Of a stretch of DNA of 64,000 nucleotides, positions 21,602-32,114 are shown piece by piece. The position numbers and the translations under genes were made by a program. Origin of the DNA: Blastocladiella emersonii ATCC 22665 (Eukaryota; Blastocladiomycota; Blastocladiomycetes; Blastocladiales; Blastocladiaceae); assembly GCA_025594325.1 (NCBI GenBank), contig JANHCV010000012.1, forward strand, positions 496,001-560,000, read 5' to 3'. The stretch's first letter is position 1; each line of letters opens with the position of its first letter. Under the pieces are notes generated by a model, which saw nothing but the letters and a program-made list of their open reading frames with translations, did no database searches and was not told the origin of the DNA.

Positions 21602-24209
21602 ATGCCACCACGCAAACAACAGCAACCACCCAAGCCGACCCCGTCGGGCTCGCTGGACGGCAGCCCGCTCGCGGTCCACGTAACGCCGCGCCTGCTGTCG
21701 GCGGGCGGGTCGCGGCAGCCGCAGGGCGCCGTGTGGTCGGCCGACGGCGCCTACGCCTACGTGTCGAACCGGCAAGTCCTCGTGTGCCCGCCCTCCACCT
21801 CCCACAACCCCAAGTCCGCGCTCGCCGTGTGCCCGACGTCGCCGCTCGTCGGCCACACGGACGCGATCCGCGCGCTCGTCGCGCTCGGCGACCGCTGGCT
21901 CGTGACGGGCGCGCGCGACACGACGGTGCGCGTGTGGGACCGCGCGTCGGGCGAGTGTGCCGCGGTTCTCACGGGCCACAACGCGGGGATCTACGCGCTC
22001 GCCGCGCTCGAGTCCGCCGAGAACGGCCGACGGTGGATCGTGTCGGGCGACGTCCAGGGCAACGTCAAGGTGTGGCACAGCTTTGGGGAAACCCCGTTCG
22101 CCGTCGCGCAGGAGTGGCACCACCGCCGGTACGCCGTGGCGCTCGCGCTGACGTGCGTCCGCGCGCCCGCGGCGTTGGGCGGGGCCGAAACCCTGGTGCT
22201 CGCTGTCGGGACCGCCGACTCGATGCTGCACGTCTACCTGCTCGACGGCGGCGCGGGCGAGTTTGCGCACGCGCTCGCGCTGCCTGGGCACGATAACTGG
22301 GTCAGCTCGCTCGACTTAGTGACCGTCACCGAGGCGCACGCTGCAAGCCCGGACGCAACGGGGCTCCACGCCGGCGACGTCCTCCTCGCGTCGGGCTCGC
22401 AGGATCGGTTTATCCGCGTCTGGCGGTTTACCTTCTCCGACGCGCACCTCGGCGAGGCGATCGCGCCGACTTCGGCGGGGGACGGCGACGAGGACGCCCA
22501 GTTTGCCGCCATGCTCGCGTCGCTGCAAGAGTACGCTTTGTTCGCTCAGCGCGGCCGAACCACCACTCACTTTCACCGAATGTAGAGGCCAGCTCTCGAC
22601 CAAAGCCCACGCCATCCCGTTCCCCCTCTCCCCGCGCCCGCTGCACGTGTACCTGGACTCGGTCCTGCTGGGCCACGACGAGTGGGTCTACTCGGTCGCC
22701 TGGTCTCCCTCCACCGCCCCCGGCCCGCTACGCCTCGCCTCCGCGTCCGCCGACAAGTCCGTGCTCGTGTGGTCCCTCGCCGACGGCGTGTGGACGAGCG
22801 AGGCGCGCGTCGGCGAGCTCGGCGGGTCGGTCCTGTCGCTGCACTGCGTGCGGTGGCGGCCCGACGCGCGCGCGCTCGCCGCCAACGGGTACACGGGCGG
22901 CGTGCACGTCTGGGAAGAGGACCGCGAAACGCGCCGGTGGGAGCCCCGCGTCGCCGTCGGCGGGCACCACGCGGCCGTGCGCGGGGTTACGTGGGATCCC
23001 TCCTCCCAAATCGTCGTGACGACGAGCGCTGACCAGACGACACGCGTGTTTGCGCCGTGGCCTGTGGGTGAGGGGGACGGGAAGTGGCACGAGTGGGCGC
23101 GCCCGCAGATCCACGGGTACGACCTCCAGTGTCTCGCGTTCGTCGACCAGTTCACGCTCGTCTCGGGCGCCGACGAGAAGATCGTCCGCGTGTTCGGCGT
23201 CCCGTCGTCGCTCGTCGAGACGCTCGCGGCCGTCGGCGCCGTCGCCGAGGGGTCGTGGGACCCCGCGCGCGCTGTCGCGGCGGCCGCGAACCTCCCCGCG
23301 CTCGGGCTATCCAACAAGGCCGTCTCCGCCGCTCCCGCCCTGACCGCCGACGACGAGACCACGACCGCCGTCAACGGCACCTCGCCCGACTACCTCGAGC
23401 GGCAGAGCTACTCCGCGACCTCGGCCTCTCTTACCTCGCTCCCGTCGACCACCCCGCCGCTCGAAGAGCACCTCCTCCAGCACACGCTGTGGCCCGAACT
23501 CGACAAGCTGTACGGGCACGCGTACGAGCTCGTCTCGGTCGCGTCCAACGCCCGCGTCGTCGCGACCGCGTGCCGCGCGACCCTCGCCGACCACGCCGTC
23601 GTCCGCATGTACGCCGCCGACGGGTGGCGGGAGCTGCCCGCGCTCGCGTACCACGCGCTGACGGTCACGACGCTCAAATTTTCGGGGTGCGGAACGCGGC
23701 TGCTGTCCGCGGGCCGCGACCGCGCGTGGGCGCTGTGGCGCGAATCCCCCGACAACGGCGAGTGGACGCTCGCGGCCGCGCGCGACAAGGCGCACGCGCG
23801 CATCGTGTGGGACGCGGCGTGGGGCCCCGGCGACGCTTACTTTGTGACGGGGTCGCGCGATAAGACGGTCAAGGTGTGGACCGTTTTGGGGGACGACCAG
23901 GTCACGCTCGCGGCCACGCTCGCCATGGACCACCCGGTGCACGCCGTCGCCGTCGCGGCCGTCCCCGCGGGGAACGCGCTCGCCGGGTCGCTGCTCGCTG
24001 TCGGGCTCGAGAACGGCGCGGTGCACGTGTTCCGCGCGCTCGCGGGCGCCGAGGCCGCGTGGATCCCCGCCGGCCGGGTCGAGGGGAAGATGGCGCACAC
24101 GGACGCGGTGAATGGGCTCGCGTGGCGCGAGGTGCCCGGGGGTGGGAGGTTGCAGCTCGCGTCGGTGTCCGAGGATTTCGGGGTGCGCGTGTACGACGTC
24201 GAGTGCTAA
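21602..24209 (+). CDS. ELP2: Elongator complex subunit 2 (WD40)
   Basis: An 850-aa WD40 protein, the double-propeller scaffold of Elongator, which modifies wobble uridines in tRNA. Start at 21602 (MPPRKQQQPP). The intron at 22531-22585 (55 bp, GTACGC..TGTAG) joins LASLQE to GQLSTKAHAIPF, keeping the frame. WD motifs are visible throughout: VTGARDTTVRVWD, SGSQDRFIRVWR, LLGHDEWVYSVAWSP, VTGSRDKTVKVW and ASVSEDFGVRVYD. VYLDSVLLGHDEWVYSV is characteristic of ELP2 at the start of the second propeller. Length agrees with fungal ELP2 (about 780-850 aa). It converges on the scramblase gene with 67 bp between stop codons. Confidence 0.95.
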
Positions 24210-24276
24210 TATAGTTGTATTCATGGCTTCACATCGCCCCGCTCCAACCAACACGCTCCAGCACGCCCCAATACGC

Positions 24277-25398
24277 TCAGTCGTCGGACGACCAGTCGCC
24301 GCCACCCGGGAACCAGAAGATACCGAAGCCGCCGCCCGGCATGATGCCGCCGCGGTCCCTTGAGAAGAAATCAAAGTCTACGGTGACAGCGGCAGCGAGG
24401 GCAACGGCGCGCTCGTCGAGGTACAGCGGCTCGACGTCGTCGCCGTGGCGGCCCGTGAAGTGGATCGCGTAGTGGCCCGAGTCGGTGAACAGCTCGCGGC
24501 CGAGCCCCGTGAAGTTGCGGTCGATGAGCGCCATCTCGTTCCCCGCCTCATCTTCCAGAGCAAACTTCCACGACAGCAGCGGCGCGTCGATCCGGGCAAA
24601 CTGCTTCCCGTCGCCCGTGAACAGGTTGTACCGGCGTCGCCACAGGTGCCACTCCTGCTCGACCGCCCCAATCTCGCGGCCGTCGGGCGTCGTGATCGTG
24701 ATGGTCGAGTTGATCCAGTTGAACGGGCGGTACACCTGTAGGAGCATCTCGCCGCGCGCGTTCAGGATCGTCGCGCGCATCGCGCGGTGCGTGTGCAGGA
24801 AGTTGCGGAAGATGGATTTCGCGAGCGAGTCTTCCTCCACGATGTACCCGACGTCCACGCCCAGCTCGTTCTTGATCGCGTACTGGTTCGCCTGCTCGTA
24901 CCCGACCAGCACGTTCAGCATCTCGATCTGACGCACGACCGCGAGCTGCGAGCCGCGGAACAGCTCCGCCGCCGGGTCGAGCGACGACAGCACCGAGTTC
25001 TCGGCCACGGGGACGACCGACAGCGCGCTGCTCGAGTCCATGGCGGCCTGCGCGCCCGCAGCAGCGGTGGCCGCAGCGGTGGCCGCAGCGGTGGCGGCGG
25101 GGTACGTCGCCAGCGGGTTCCACAGCTTGGACTCCTCGAGCGCCGCGCGCGCCTGCGCGAGCACCGGGTCCTCGGGGACGGGCTCGGGGGAAGCAGCAGG
25201 GGCGACGGGACGGCGGGGAGCCACGACGCGGCCGCGGCGCACCGACGACTTGCGCAGACTCGACATAGACCGCGCGAACGGGACCGTGGCGGCGGCGGGC
25301 GGGGCGGCAGCGAGCGGGGCGCGCGCCAGGCGGGCGGTGGTGGTCGAGCCCGCGACGGCGAGCCGTAGCAGGGAAGGTTGCATTAAGTGACGATACAT
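24277..25398 (-). CDS. Phospholipid scramblase-family protein, probably mitochondrial
   Basis: A 373-aa protein of the scramblase (LURAP/tubby-like beta-barrel) family, similar to yeast Aim25. The first 45 residues are rich in Arg and Ala with few acids, as in a mitochondrial presequence. The core, about residues 160-350, contains LNVLVGYEQANQYAI, NFLHTHRAMRATILNARGE, RPFNWINSTITI and EQEWHLWRRRYNLF, which fits fungal members. A 12-bp tandem repeat at 25061-25096 encodes part of an Ala/Thr run between presequence and core. The C-terminus is Gly/Trp-rich (PGGGFGIFWFPGGG). Scramblase activity in this subgroup is not established. Confidence 0.88.
   Translation of the reverse strand: MYRHLMQPSLLRLAVAGSTTTARLARAPLAAAPPAAATVPFARSMSSLRKSSVRRGRVVAPRRPVAPAASPEPVPEDPVLAQARAALEESKLWNPLATYPAATAAATAAATAAAGAQAAMDSSSALSVVPVAENSVLSSLDPAAELFRGSQLAVVRQIEMLNVLVGYEQANQYAIKNELGVDVGYIVEEDSLAKSIFRNFLHTHRAMRATILNARGEMLLQVYRPFNWINSTITITTPDGREIGAVEQEWHLWRRRYNLFTGDGKQFARIDAPLLSWKFALEDEAGNEMALIDRNFTGLGRELFTDSGHYAIHFTGRHGDDVEPLYLDERAVALAAAVTVDFDFFSRDRGGIMPGGGFGIFWFPGGGDWSSDD
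25061..25096 (-). repeat. Three copies of a 12-bp repeat within the scramblase gene
   Basis: GCAGCGGTGGCC repeats three times (last base varies) and encodes an Ala-rich (ATAA-type) stretch between the targeting peptide and the scramblase domain. Probably a flexible linker. Confidence 0.8.
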
Positions 25399-25684
25399 GG
25401 TGAGTGAGTGCAGTTTGTTGATTGTTGATGGGAGGGAGAGAGAGGGGGGGGGGGGTGAGTGCGTTGACGTTCGTCAACTCGCCGCGCCGCGCACCGCCGA
25501 GGCACGGGATGACCAAGCCGCCACGTGTGGTGACCACCGCGTCTCCCGCTCGCCTCGCTGACGTGTGTGCGTATCGTTCAGGCGGGAACGTGTCGCTCAA
25601 AAGGGGCACGAGTGAGGGCACATGGATCAAGCGAAGCAGGTGTATTGCGTGCTAGAAACCCGCTCGCATCCTTCAACCCGCGTT

Positions 25685-26841
25685 CTACGCGCACTTGGGC
25701 AACCCCGCAACCGCCTTCTTATCGCACTGGCTCTGGCACCCGGTGCCGCAGTACGCGGCCGACGTCCCGCACCACCCGAACTGGCTGCAGCACGCGCCGC
25801 CCGGGCACAGGCGAGTCGCCGAGCACTGTGACCCGCCCGCGGCCAGGACGCAGCGGGACTCGGGGACCGAGCCGCCGCCAGAAGTGCTGCCGCAGGTCGT
25901 CAGGTTCGGGATCGCGAGCTTGTTGCACTGGCTCTGGCAGCCTACGCGAGGGGAGCGCGAGGGGGAGAGGGCGAGGGTTAATGATCGAGCCGCGACGAAA
26001 GAAGGGAGAGTGGACAGCGTACCGGTGCCGCAGTGCGCCTTGGTGGTGCCGCACCAGCCGTACTGCGAGCAGCACTGCCCGCCGGGACACACCTGCAGCG
26101 CCGAGCACTGCTGCGCCGTCGACTGGATCACGCAGCGCGTGGGCGTCGGCGCGGGCGGCGTGGTGGTGGTCGTGGTGGTAGTCGAGGTGGTCGTGGTAGT
26201 CGTGGTGGTGGTGGTCGTCGTCGTGGTAGTCGTAGTCGGCGGCTTAGGCGGCGTCGACGCGACCATACGGATATTACTGATCTTGAACCCGGGTGTGCCG
26301 GTCCACGAGAAGGCGTAGGTACGGGTCCCGTCGACACGGCTGAAGTCCTTGCGTAGGAAAATGTACGTCGAGAACCCGATATCGCCCGACAGCCCCGTGG
26401 CCGCCGTGAACGACGTGAACGCCGACGGTGTCGTGGTCCCCGAGCACGACGTGGCATCGTGCACCTGGATCTCGACCGTCAGCTCCGCCGTCAGGCTCGG
26501 CGCCACGTAGTTGAAGTAGATCATGTTTGCGTTCGCGCAGGTGCCGTCCGCGGCCACCAGCTCGGTCCACTTGCCGCTCGGCTACATGCAGGGCGAGCGA
26601 GGGGGACGGTCAGCGAGCGACTCCTGGATTCCCATGCGCGACGCGCGCGACGCTGAAAACGTACGCCGAGCGTGACGCCGCCGTTGCCCAGCGTGACGTC
26701 CGTGCCGAAGCACGAGTAGCCGAGGTTGTTGGTCGTGCGGTCGGCCTTGGAAAAGTCGTTGACGAGGTACTCGACGCGCTGCGCGTGCGCCGCCGCGACC
26801 GCGAGCACGGCCACGAGGAAGGTTGCGAGTAGTGTGCGCAT
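25685..26841 (-). CDS. Secreted protein with beta-rich N-terminal domain and two CBM18 domains
   Basis: A 330-aa secreted protein in three exons. The start at 26841 gives the signal peptide [20 protein letters not shown]. Introns are 26664-26582 (83 bp, GTACGT..GTAG) and 26022-25942 (81 bp, GTACGC..GTAG). The second splits a CBM18 after CGTG exactly as in the chitin deacetylase; it contains no stop, so retention would still give an open frame. Residues about 20-160 form a domain with regularly spaced aromatic and polar residues typical of carbohydrate-binding beta-sandwiches; I do not recognise it. A poly-Thr linker follows (near 26160-26235). The two hevein-type modules then end with SQC(N/D)[11 protein letters not shown]. 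It likely binds chitin at the cell surface; no catalytic domain is seen. Confidence 0.8.
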
Positions 26842-27483
26842 ACTTTGCTGCTTGTGTCTAGCAGGGAGCGAGGGGAGGGAGAGGAGAGAGCGGAAGCGCC
26901 GTATTTGAGGCAAGGGGCAGGGGTGCATGCAAACAACAAAAACCTTGCCAGCGGCAGAGGCGCATTTTCGAAGTGCGAGACACGGCCCGAGCATCCCGAT
27001 CAACCCGACTGACCTGCTGGTTGGTCAGGGGCAAGCCAACACGCATTTCGGGATTCGCGACATGATGAGTGCTCTCACGACTGACTGATGGGAGACACGT
27101 TCGGAAAACTCACGCGGAACCTGAGTGCCTCACACCTCTCGCACGCGAGACCAGGGCAGCCCAGGTTCGCTCTGGGATAGTCTGAGAGCGTGGCTTGGAT
27201 CGACTCGGAGCTACCAGAACTCGAAGCGCCTCTCACCTTCCACCGCATGCTCGAGCACGGCGGCGTTCATGACCGAAACGGGAAAGCAGGTAGCCGAGCC
27301 ACACCACGTGGCATGACCACCGCGTAGCGAGGCGCCTAAAAGCACGAGTTCTCCTGCTCACAGGCGGGCGCACGAACCACGGCGCTAAGTAAAAATTGTT
27401 AGGTAGAAGGTTAATCGATTGACTCGTACGCAGGCGAGCGAGCGAGCGCAGCACTAACGGGACGACGCGAACGACGAAACAGG
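26842..27483. other. Intergenic, no gene recognised
   Basis: This stretch contains the upstream region of the CBM18 protein at 26841 and then low-coding-potential sequence up to the CBM18 fragment. An open minus frame (27480 to 27233) continues from the fragment without family resemblance. No repeats or RNA genes are visible. Confidence 0.4.
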
Positions 27484-27715
27484 CACACGTCGGAAGCCCC
27501 GCGACCGCTTGCTTGTTACACTGGCCCCGGCACCCGGCGCCGCAGTAATCGGCCGTCGTGCCGCACCACCCGTACTGCGAGCAGCACATGCCATCGGGGC
27601 ACATGTACGTCGCCGAGCACTGGAACACGCCCGCGGGCAGCGTGCTGCTGCCAGCCGGGACGGGCACGTCGATCGGGTCGAGTGCGCACGTCGCGAGGCC
27701 CGGGATCGCACGGCG
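27484..27715 (-). pseudogene. Orphan CBM18 fragment
   Basis: A single CBM18 with flanks: [17 protein letters not shown], then [38 protein letters not shown] and AGLPTCA. The first of the eight hevein cysteines is replaced (SSTLPAG instead of SCVLPAG), there is no signal peptide or start codon, and the frame continues past the module into unrelated sequence. Homology stops abruptly near 27715, about 45 bp from a broken LRR gene. It reads as a rearranged piece of a gene like its neighbour at 25685-26841, but lacks the intron found in some CBM18 modules. Confidence 0.75.
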
Positions 27716-27759
27716 ATGCCATCGTTAGATGCACCAATGTCGCCGAGAGCATTTTGAGT

Positions 27760-28726
27760 TCAGGTGCACGACGGAAGCCTTCCGCCGAGATAAAGCTCTG
27801 AAAGAGCCAAAGGAACAGAGCGGAACAAAGCCTTCGCGTCGCGCTGGCTTGCGATGGGATTATACATGAGGCTAAGCAATTTCAGGCGTGCTGGAAATGG
27901 CGACTTGTCGCCTTCATTAGTAAGCTCTGCTGCACCTTCGCTGGCCCGATTATAACTCAAGTGTAGCTCAGTAACCGACGAGGGGATACTCAGCGCACAG
28001 AGCGTGAAAACGTGAGGTCGCAGTGTTCGAAGTGTAAGGAATCAATGTGGGCAGTCGGTTCAGACATGGCGCGTGCAAGGGCAGATGCGCCGACCTCGGC
28101 GACTCGCATTCCAAAGCAATCGACACTTGTAACGGAGCCACTGCGGACCAAAGGAAGTAGCGAGGTGATGTAGGCATCTCCAGGCGGATCGATTTCGCGG
28201 TCGAGCATCTACCAGTACGCCACGAATTATGTAAGTTCGAGTTCGAGTTCGAGTTCGAGTTCGTTCACGTCACACGATCATGCGGCGTAGCGTACCACCA
28301 CGCCTAGGTAGTCTTCATCGCTGATTTCTTCGTTTGGCGCGATGGTCCCGTTGAAGTGTACATGGATCGTGGGTGTGAGCACGCAATCGGGCAGCTGGAG
28401 CCCCGAGCGGCGCCACCAATCAAGTAACTTGAACAACTGCGAAGCGTCAGTTATCGCACGACTCGTGTAGTGCAGCGGGAGGCCGGAACGGCGCCACTCG
28501 TCAAGCACGCGGATGCGGCCGGCCGCACTGGCATTATCCCTGGAAAGTGCTGTAGCGTGGCTCAAGATGACACGGTGCACGCTCGGGATGTCGTCGCGTC
28601 GCATGCGTGCGAGAAGCGCAGCAGCGAAGCAAGGTCGTCCGGGTCGGTCGCCCAAACGGCGAAGCACAGCGCTCGCTCGATGATGAGCGCGGGCAATGCA
28701 GGAAGTTTAGTTTTCATTGGCTTCAT
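27760..28726 (-). pseudogene. LRR-family pseudogene, truncated and frameshifted
   Basis: A close paralogue of the intact gene at 28992-30582. From the ATG at 28726 the frame reads MKPMKTKLPALPALIIERAL and FAVWATDPDDLASLLRFS, then shifts: MRRDDIPSVHRVILSHATAL and DASQLFKLLDWWRRSGLQL continue in another frame to the stop at 28278. After an intron-like gap containing a TTCGAG repeat, LRR sequence resumes (DREIDPPGDAYITSLLPLV, VTSVDCFGMRV, LSYNRASEGAAELT) with further frame changes. Homology ends at LALSELYLGG near 27775; at least the last six repeats are lost. Confidence 0.8.
28235..28263. repeat. Hexanucleotide repeat (GTTCGA)n
   Basis: Almost five copies of GTTCGA lie where the intact paralogue has its intron (30117-30039). 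They occupy the expected intron of the LRR pseudogene and have replaced or disrupted its splice sites. Confidence 0.85.
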
Positions 28727-28812
28727 GTGTTGTCATGGGTGGCCTCGAGAGAGGGGGAGAACGGTAGACCGCGGCGAAGCGAGCAAACGAGCGAACTCGC
28801 CGAACTCCAAGC

Positions 28813-28860
28813 CACGTGCGAAGCCCGTCACAGACCTCAACATGACCCACGCGTCTCCAC
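28813..28860 (-). promoter_or_regulatory. Upstream elements of the LRR pseudogene
   Basis: CACGTG at 28813 and CATGACCCACGCGTCTCCAC at 28841-28860, about 90-135 bp upstream of the ATG at 28726. The same pair, with the same spacing, precedes the paralogue at 30582. Here the motif appears as ACGCGTCTCC without the GGCGC half. Confidence 0.4.
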
Positions 28861-28991
28861 CGGCGCGACTCCACTTGTTGGATTTGCTTTGGCACTCGCG
28901 GGCAAGACCTTGCCAGGGAGCCGGACGTATCAGTAACGCTGGAAAAATCAGGGCACAAATGGAGTGTATTAGTTTGAGCTGGAAGGTGCAC

Positions 28992-30582
28992 TCATGCATT
29001 GTTTGCCTCCACCAAACCAAGCCGTTGACCCACGAGGAACATGTCGGCAATCTCTGACACTTCAACGTGGAGTTTGCTCCAGAGTCTTTGAAAGGACAAT
29101 GGGTCCGGCACTTCGCCATTTGCGGGAACCGTCGCTTCGTACAAGCTGATCCACCTCAGCGACGGCGGGACCCGCTCAATCAAGGCCTCGAACCCCGCGC
29201 GATGGACGACCGCGCCCGTCAGGTCGAGCGCCGTGATGCTGGATGGAAGCAAGTCCATGAGTACTGTGAGCCCAGCTTCCGTCGCATCGACATACTGGAG
29301 CCATAGCATTTCGAGACCCGGTGCAAAGTGGAAGCCCGTGGCGAGCACGCCAACCCCGATGTCGCCCAGCGGATTGTTGCCGATGTTGAGACACTGGAGC
29401 TTGGGCGGCATGTGGTGCACGAATCGCGCTGCGCCGACCGGATCGATGAGATTGTACGCCAGGTCAAGCCAAGTGAGCGTGCGTGGCAAGTGCGGCGCGA
29501 GAATGCCCAGGTGCTGAGTGTCGAGTTCGCAATCCGAGAGCGACAAGTCCCGAAGGCTTGGCGGGAAGCAGCGGGCGAGCACGCGTGCGTTCTCGATGCT
29601 AAGACTTACGCCGTCAAGGTAGAGCTCGACCAAAGTCGACGGAAGTGATAGCAGAGATGCCTCGGCATCTCGCGAGCATTTGAGAATGTTGGACGAGACG
29701 GAAAGAAATTTGAGGCTGGACGGGAACGGCGAAGCTCCGCCGTCCTTCATGAGGTCAGCAGCGCCCTCCCACGACCAGTTGTAATCGAGCATCATCGTGG
29801 TGACTGTAAGGGGGACTTCGAGCGTTTGAAGCGTCGCAAACGTGATGTCGCAGCTTCGGAGTTCAAGGCAGTTGACACTGGCGTTGGGCGCCGCCATGGC
29901 CATGGCAAGAGCAGAAGCACCGGCGTCGGTAATACGTCTACCACAGCACTTGACTTTGTTGAGAGCGCCGATGCGAACGTCCGAAAGCAGTGACAGGAGA
30001 CAAGCGTCGCCCGGCGGATCGTCATTCCGTTCAAGGATCTGTGTGAGTTCGTAGCGTCCAGTGGTTAAAGATGCTTTCGTCGTCCACAGCGCAACAAACG
30101 GCTGTGGCCACACGTACAAAATCACCCTCATCGCCGTCGTTATTCTCGTGCGTGTCGTTTGACACGTCCGAGTCGTCGTCGTCAGCGTCAGGGTCATAGG
30201 TTCCGCCGAAATGAACGTAGACAGCGGCATCAACGAGGCACTTTGGCAGCTCAAGGCCCGACCGACGCCACCAGTCAAGCACCTTGTACGATCGCGAGGC
30301 GTCGAGGATCGCGCGTTTCGTGTAGCGCAGCGGAAGGCCGGAGCGGCGCCACTCGTCAAGCACGTTGATACGGCAGGACGCGCTGGCCTCATCCATGGAA
30401 AAATCAGTTGCGTGGCATAGTAAAGCACGGTGGACGCGCGGTGTGTCGTCACGGAGCATGACTCGCGTGTAGTGAAGGAGCGAAGCAAGGTCGTCCGGGT
30501 CGGTTGCCCAAACCGCGTAACAGAGAGCATGGTCAATGACCGTTGCTGGTAGTGCAGGAAGTTGAGTATTCATTGGCTTCAT
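28992..30582 (-). CDS. LRR protein (RNI type) with F-box-like/helical N-terminus
   Basis: A 503-aa protein in two exons. The N-terminal module, about residues 1-125, has LPALPATVIDHALCYAVWAT and two half-repeats of the form VLDEWRRSGLPLRYT and VLDWWRRSGLEL, common in chytrid-type F-box/ankyrin-like proteins. An acidic stretch (DADDDDSDVSNDTHENND) follows. The intron at 30117-30039 (79 bp, GTACGT..ACAG) joins GDF to ILERNDDPPGDACL. The rest is about ten RNI-type leucine-rich repeats of 24-28 residues, for example LPRTLTWLDLAYNLIDPVG. There is no signal peptide, so it is intracellular. The start at 30582 (MKPMNTQLPALP) matches paralogues. Partner unknown. Confidence 0.8.
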
Positions 30583-30663
30583 GAGTTGTCATGTCGTGGT
30601 GGCCCCGAAAGAGAGGGAGAAAGGCCGACCGCGGCGAGCCAGCGAAGTCGCCGAACCCGAAGC

Positions 30664-30709
30664 CACGTGCGCCGCCTGTCACCACACTCAACATGACCGA
30701 CGCGTCCCC
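30664..30709 (-). promoter_or_regulatory. Upstream elements of the LRR gene at 30582
   Basis: CACGTG at 30664-30669 and CATGACCGACGCGTCCCCAC around 30692-30711, 80-130 bp upstream of the ATG. Nearly identical in order and spacing to the elements at 28813-28860 upstream of the pseudogene paralogue, so the duplication included the promoter. Confidence 0.45.
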
Positions 30710-30782
30710 ACCGCAACCGCTACTCTCTCTCACGAGCACGTGACGGCTCTGATGTTAAGCAACGAATATATAACTTCAAATC

Positions 30783-32114
30783 TCTAACTCCACAAGCATA
30801 GAAACACATTCGATCCGCGGCCTCGCGCACGCACTCGTCGGTCCTTATCGGTCTGTTTGACGTGTCCTGTCCACAGCGATGTTCGAACAACCGCGCAGCA
30901 GCAGCGACGAGAGACGCGTCTCTCGTGCCGCCCCGGATGGGGCGAAGAGTTGAAGGCTACCGCGGTGCCCTCCTCCGCTGCGTCACGGATGAGATGCGAG
31001 CGTACGCAGCAAGATGCAGAGCGCCCACAGAGCGAGCGAGGGCTAGTGCGTGCGCGAGATCGTGAACCGGATCTGCGGTATGTGCATGGAGTGCGAAAAT
31101 GGATTTGAGGCGAGTGACGATGGCGTCGATGTTTGGGCGGAAGCCGCAAGTTACCAAGTTCAACTTTATGCCCTCATGTGGGCAGTAAGCAAAGCATGCG
31201 TTCACAAGAATTGAGCGCTGAGCCATTCAATCGGCATTGAGGTGAGCAGGCTCAAATGAGTGATTGCAATGGTGCGTCAAGCAAATGCTGCGCAGAGCCG
31301 TCCCGAGTCCGAACCTTTCGTGCCAACCGCCTCCGCGGCTGGACACCGAGCCTCTGATTAACCTTCAAGTCAACGCCTAGAAACCACAGTTGGTGACCGT
31401 TCGATTTTTTACTGAAGCACTCGATAACCGAGGGCCAAGCTCGATAATGAGAGACAGCGAGTTTGTATAGCGGCCTGGCTTGCGACTGCCCAAGCGTTCC
31501 AGTGTCATGACAGCACCGAGGGAAAGTGTCCATCGAGATCAACCTTCGAGGCGGAGCCGCGCCACATCACTCTTCGCGTCGCTCTCACATGCGGTAGCAA
31601 CAAGAGAGCCCTCGATTCGCAAGATTGGCATCCTCCAGACAGCCAGGCATCGGTCCGGCGGAGAGCAGCCGCGGAGCCATGATGCAGAGGAGCAGCTCGC
31701 GGTAGCAGCATTCGTCAAGCCATGTCACGCTGAGAGTAATGCATAGAGTTCCATTCGTCTAGGTTGCGAGATACGCAAGGGCGAGGGGGTCGATGGAGAG
31801 CCGAGACCGAGCCGGCCCGCTCGCGCGAAAAGGCGACGACGCCACACGGCACGGTCGGTCACGCGGGCTTGAATGCCGCGTTGCTCCGGGCGGCCGCCCT
31901 CGCGAGCAAACAGCTCATCTCTTTTTGAAGCTGTAAGGTTCCCCGAGCCAAGAGTTAAGACTCATCAAGCGCGCGCTACACGTCTCCTCCCGACGCGTCT
32001 CACATCGCGTGCGAGACACACGCGCGCGCCGCGGTCGGCCGGCGTATCGGCTCCCGCGGAGAATCTTCGTCGACCACGGCCGATACAGCCGCTCTATGCA
32101 TACTCACGCCCACC
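30783..32114. other. Intergenic, possible gene remnant
   Basis: A 1.3-kb interval with no recognised gene. On the minus strand an 89-codon frame at 31226-30957 has some protein-like character (RLKSIFALHAHTADPVHDLA) and an in-frame stop just before its ATG preceded by HHCNHSFEPAHLNAD. It may be a remnant of an unknown gene. The right end (about 31980-32030, with ACGCGTCTCACATCGCG) is the likely promoter of the receptor gene. Confidence 0.3.

Noticed and set aside
26160-26235. GTGGTGGTCGTGGT repeat taken as a minisatellite outside genes
   Set aside because: It encodes the poly-Thr linker of the secreted CBM18 protein on the minus strand.
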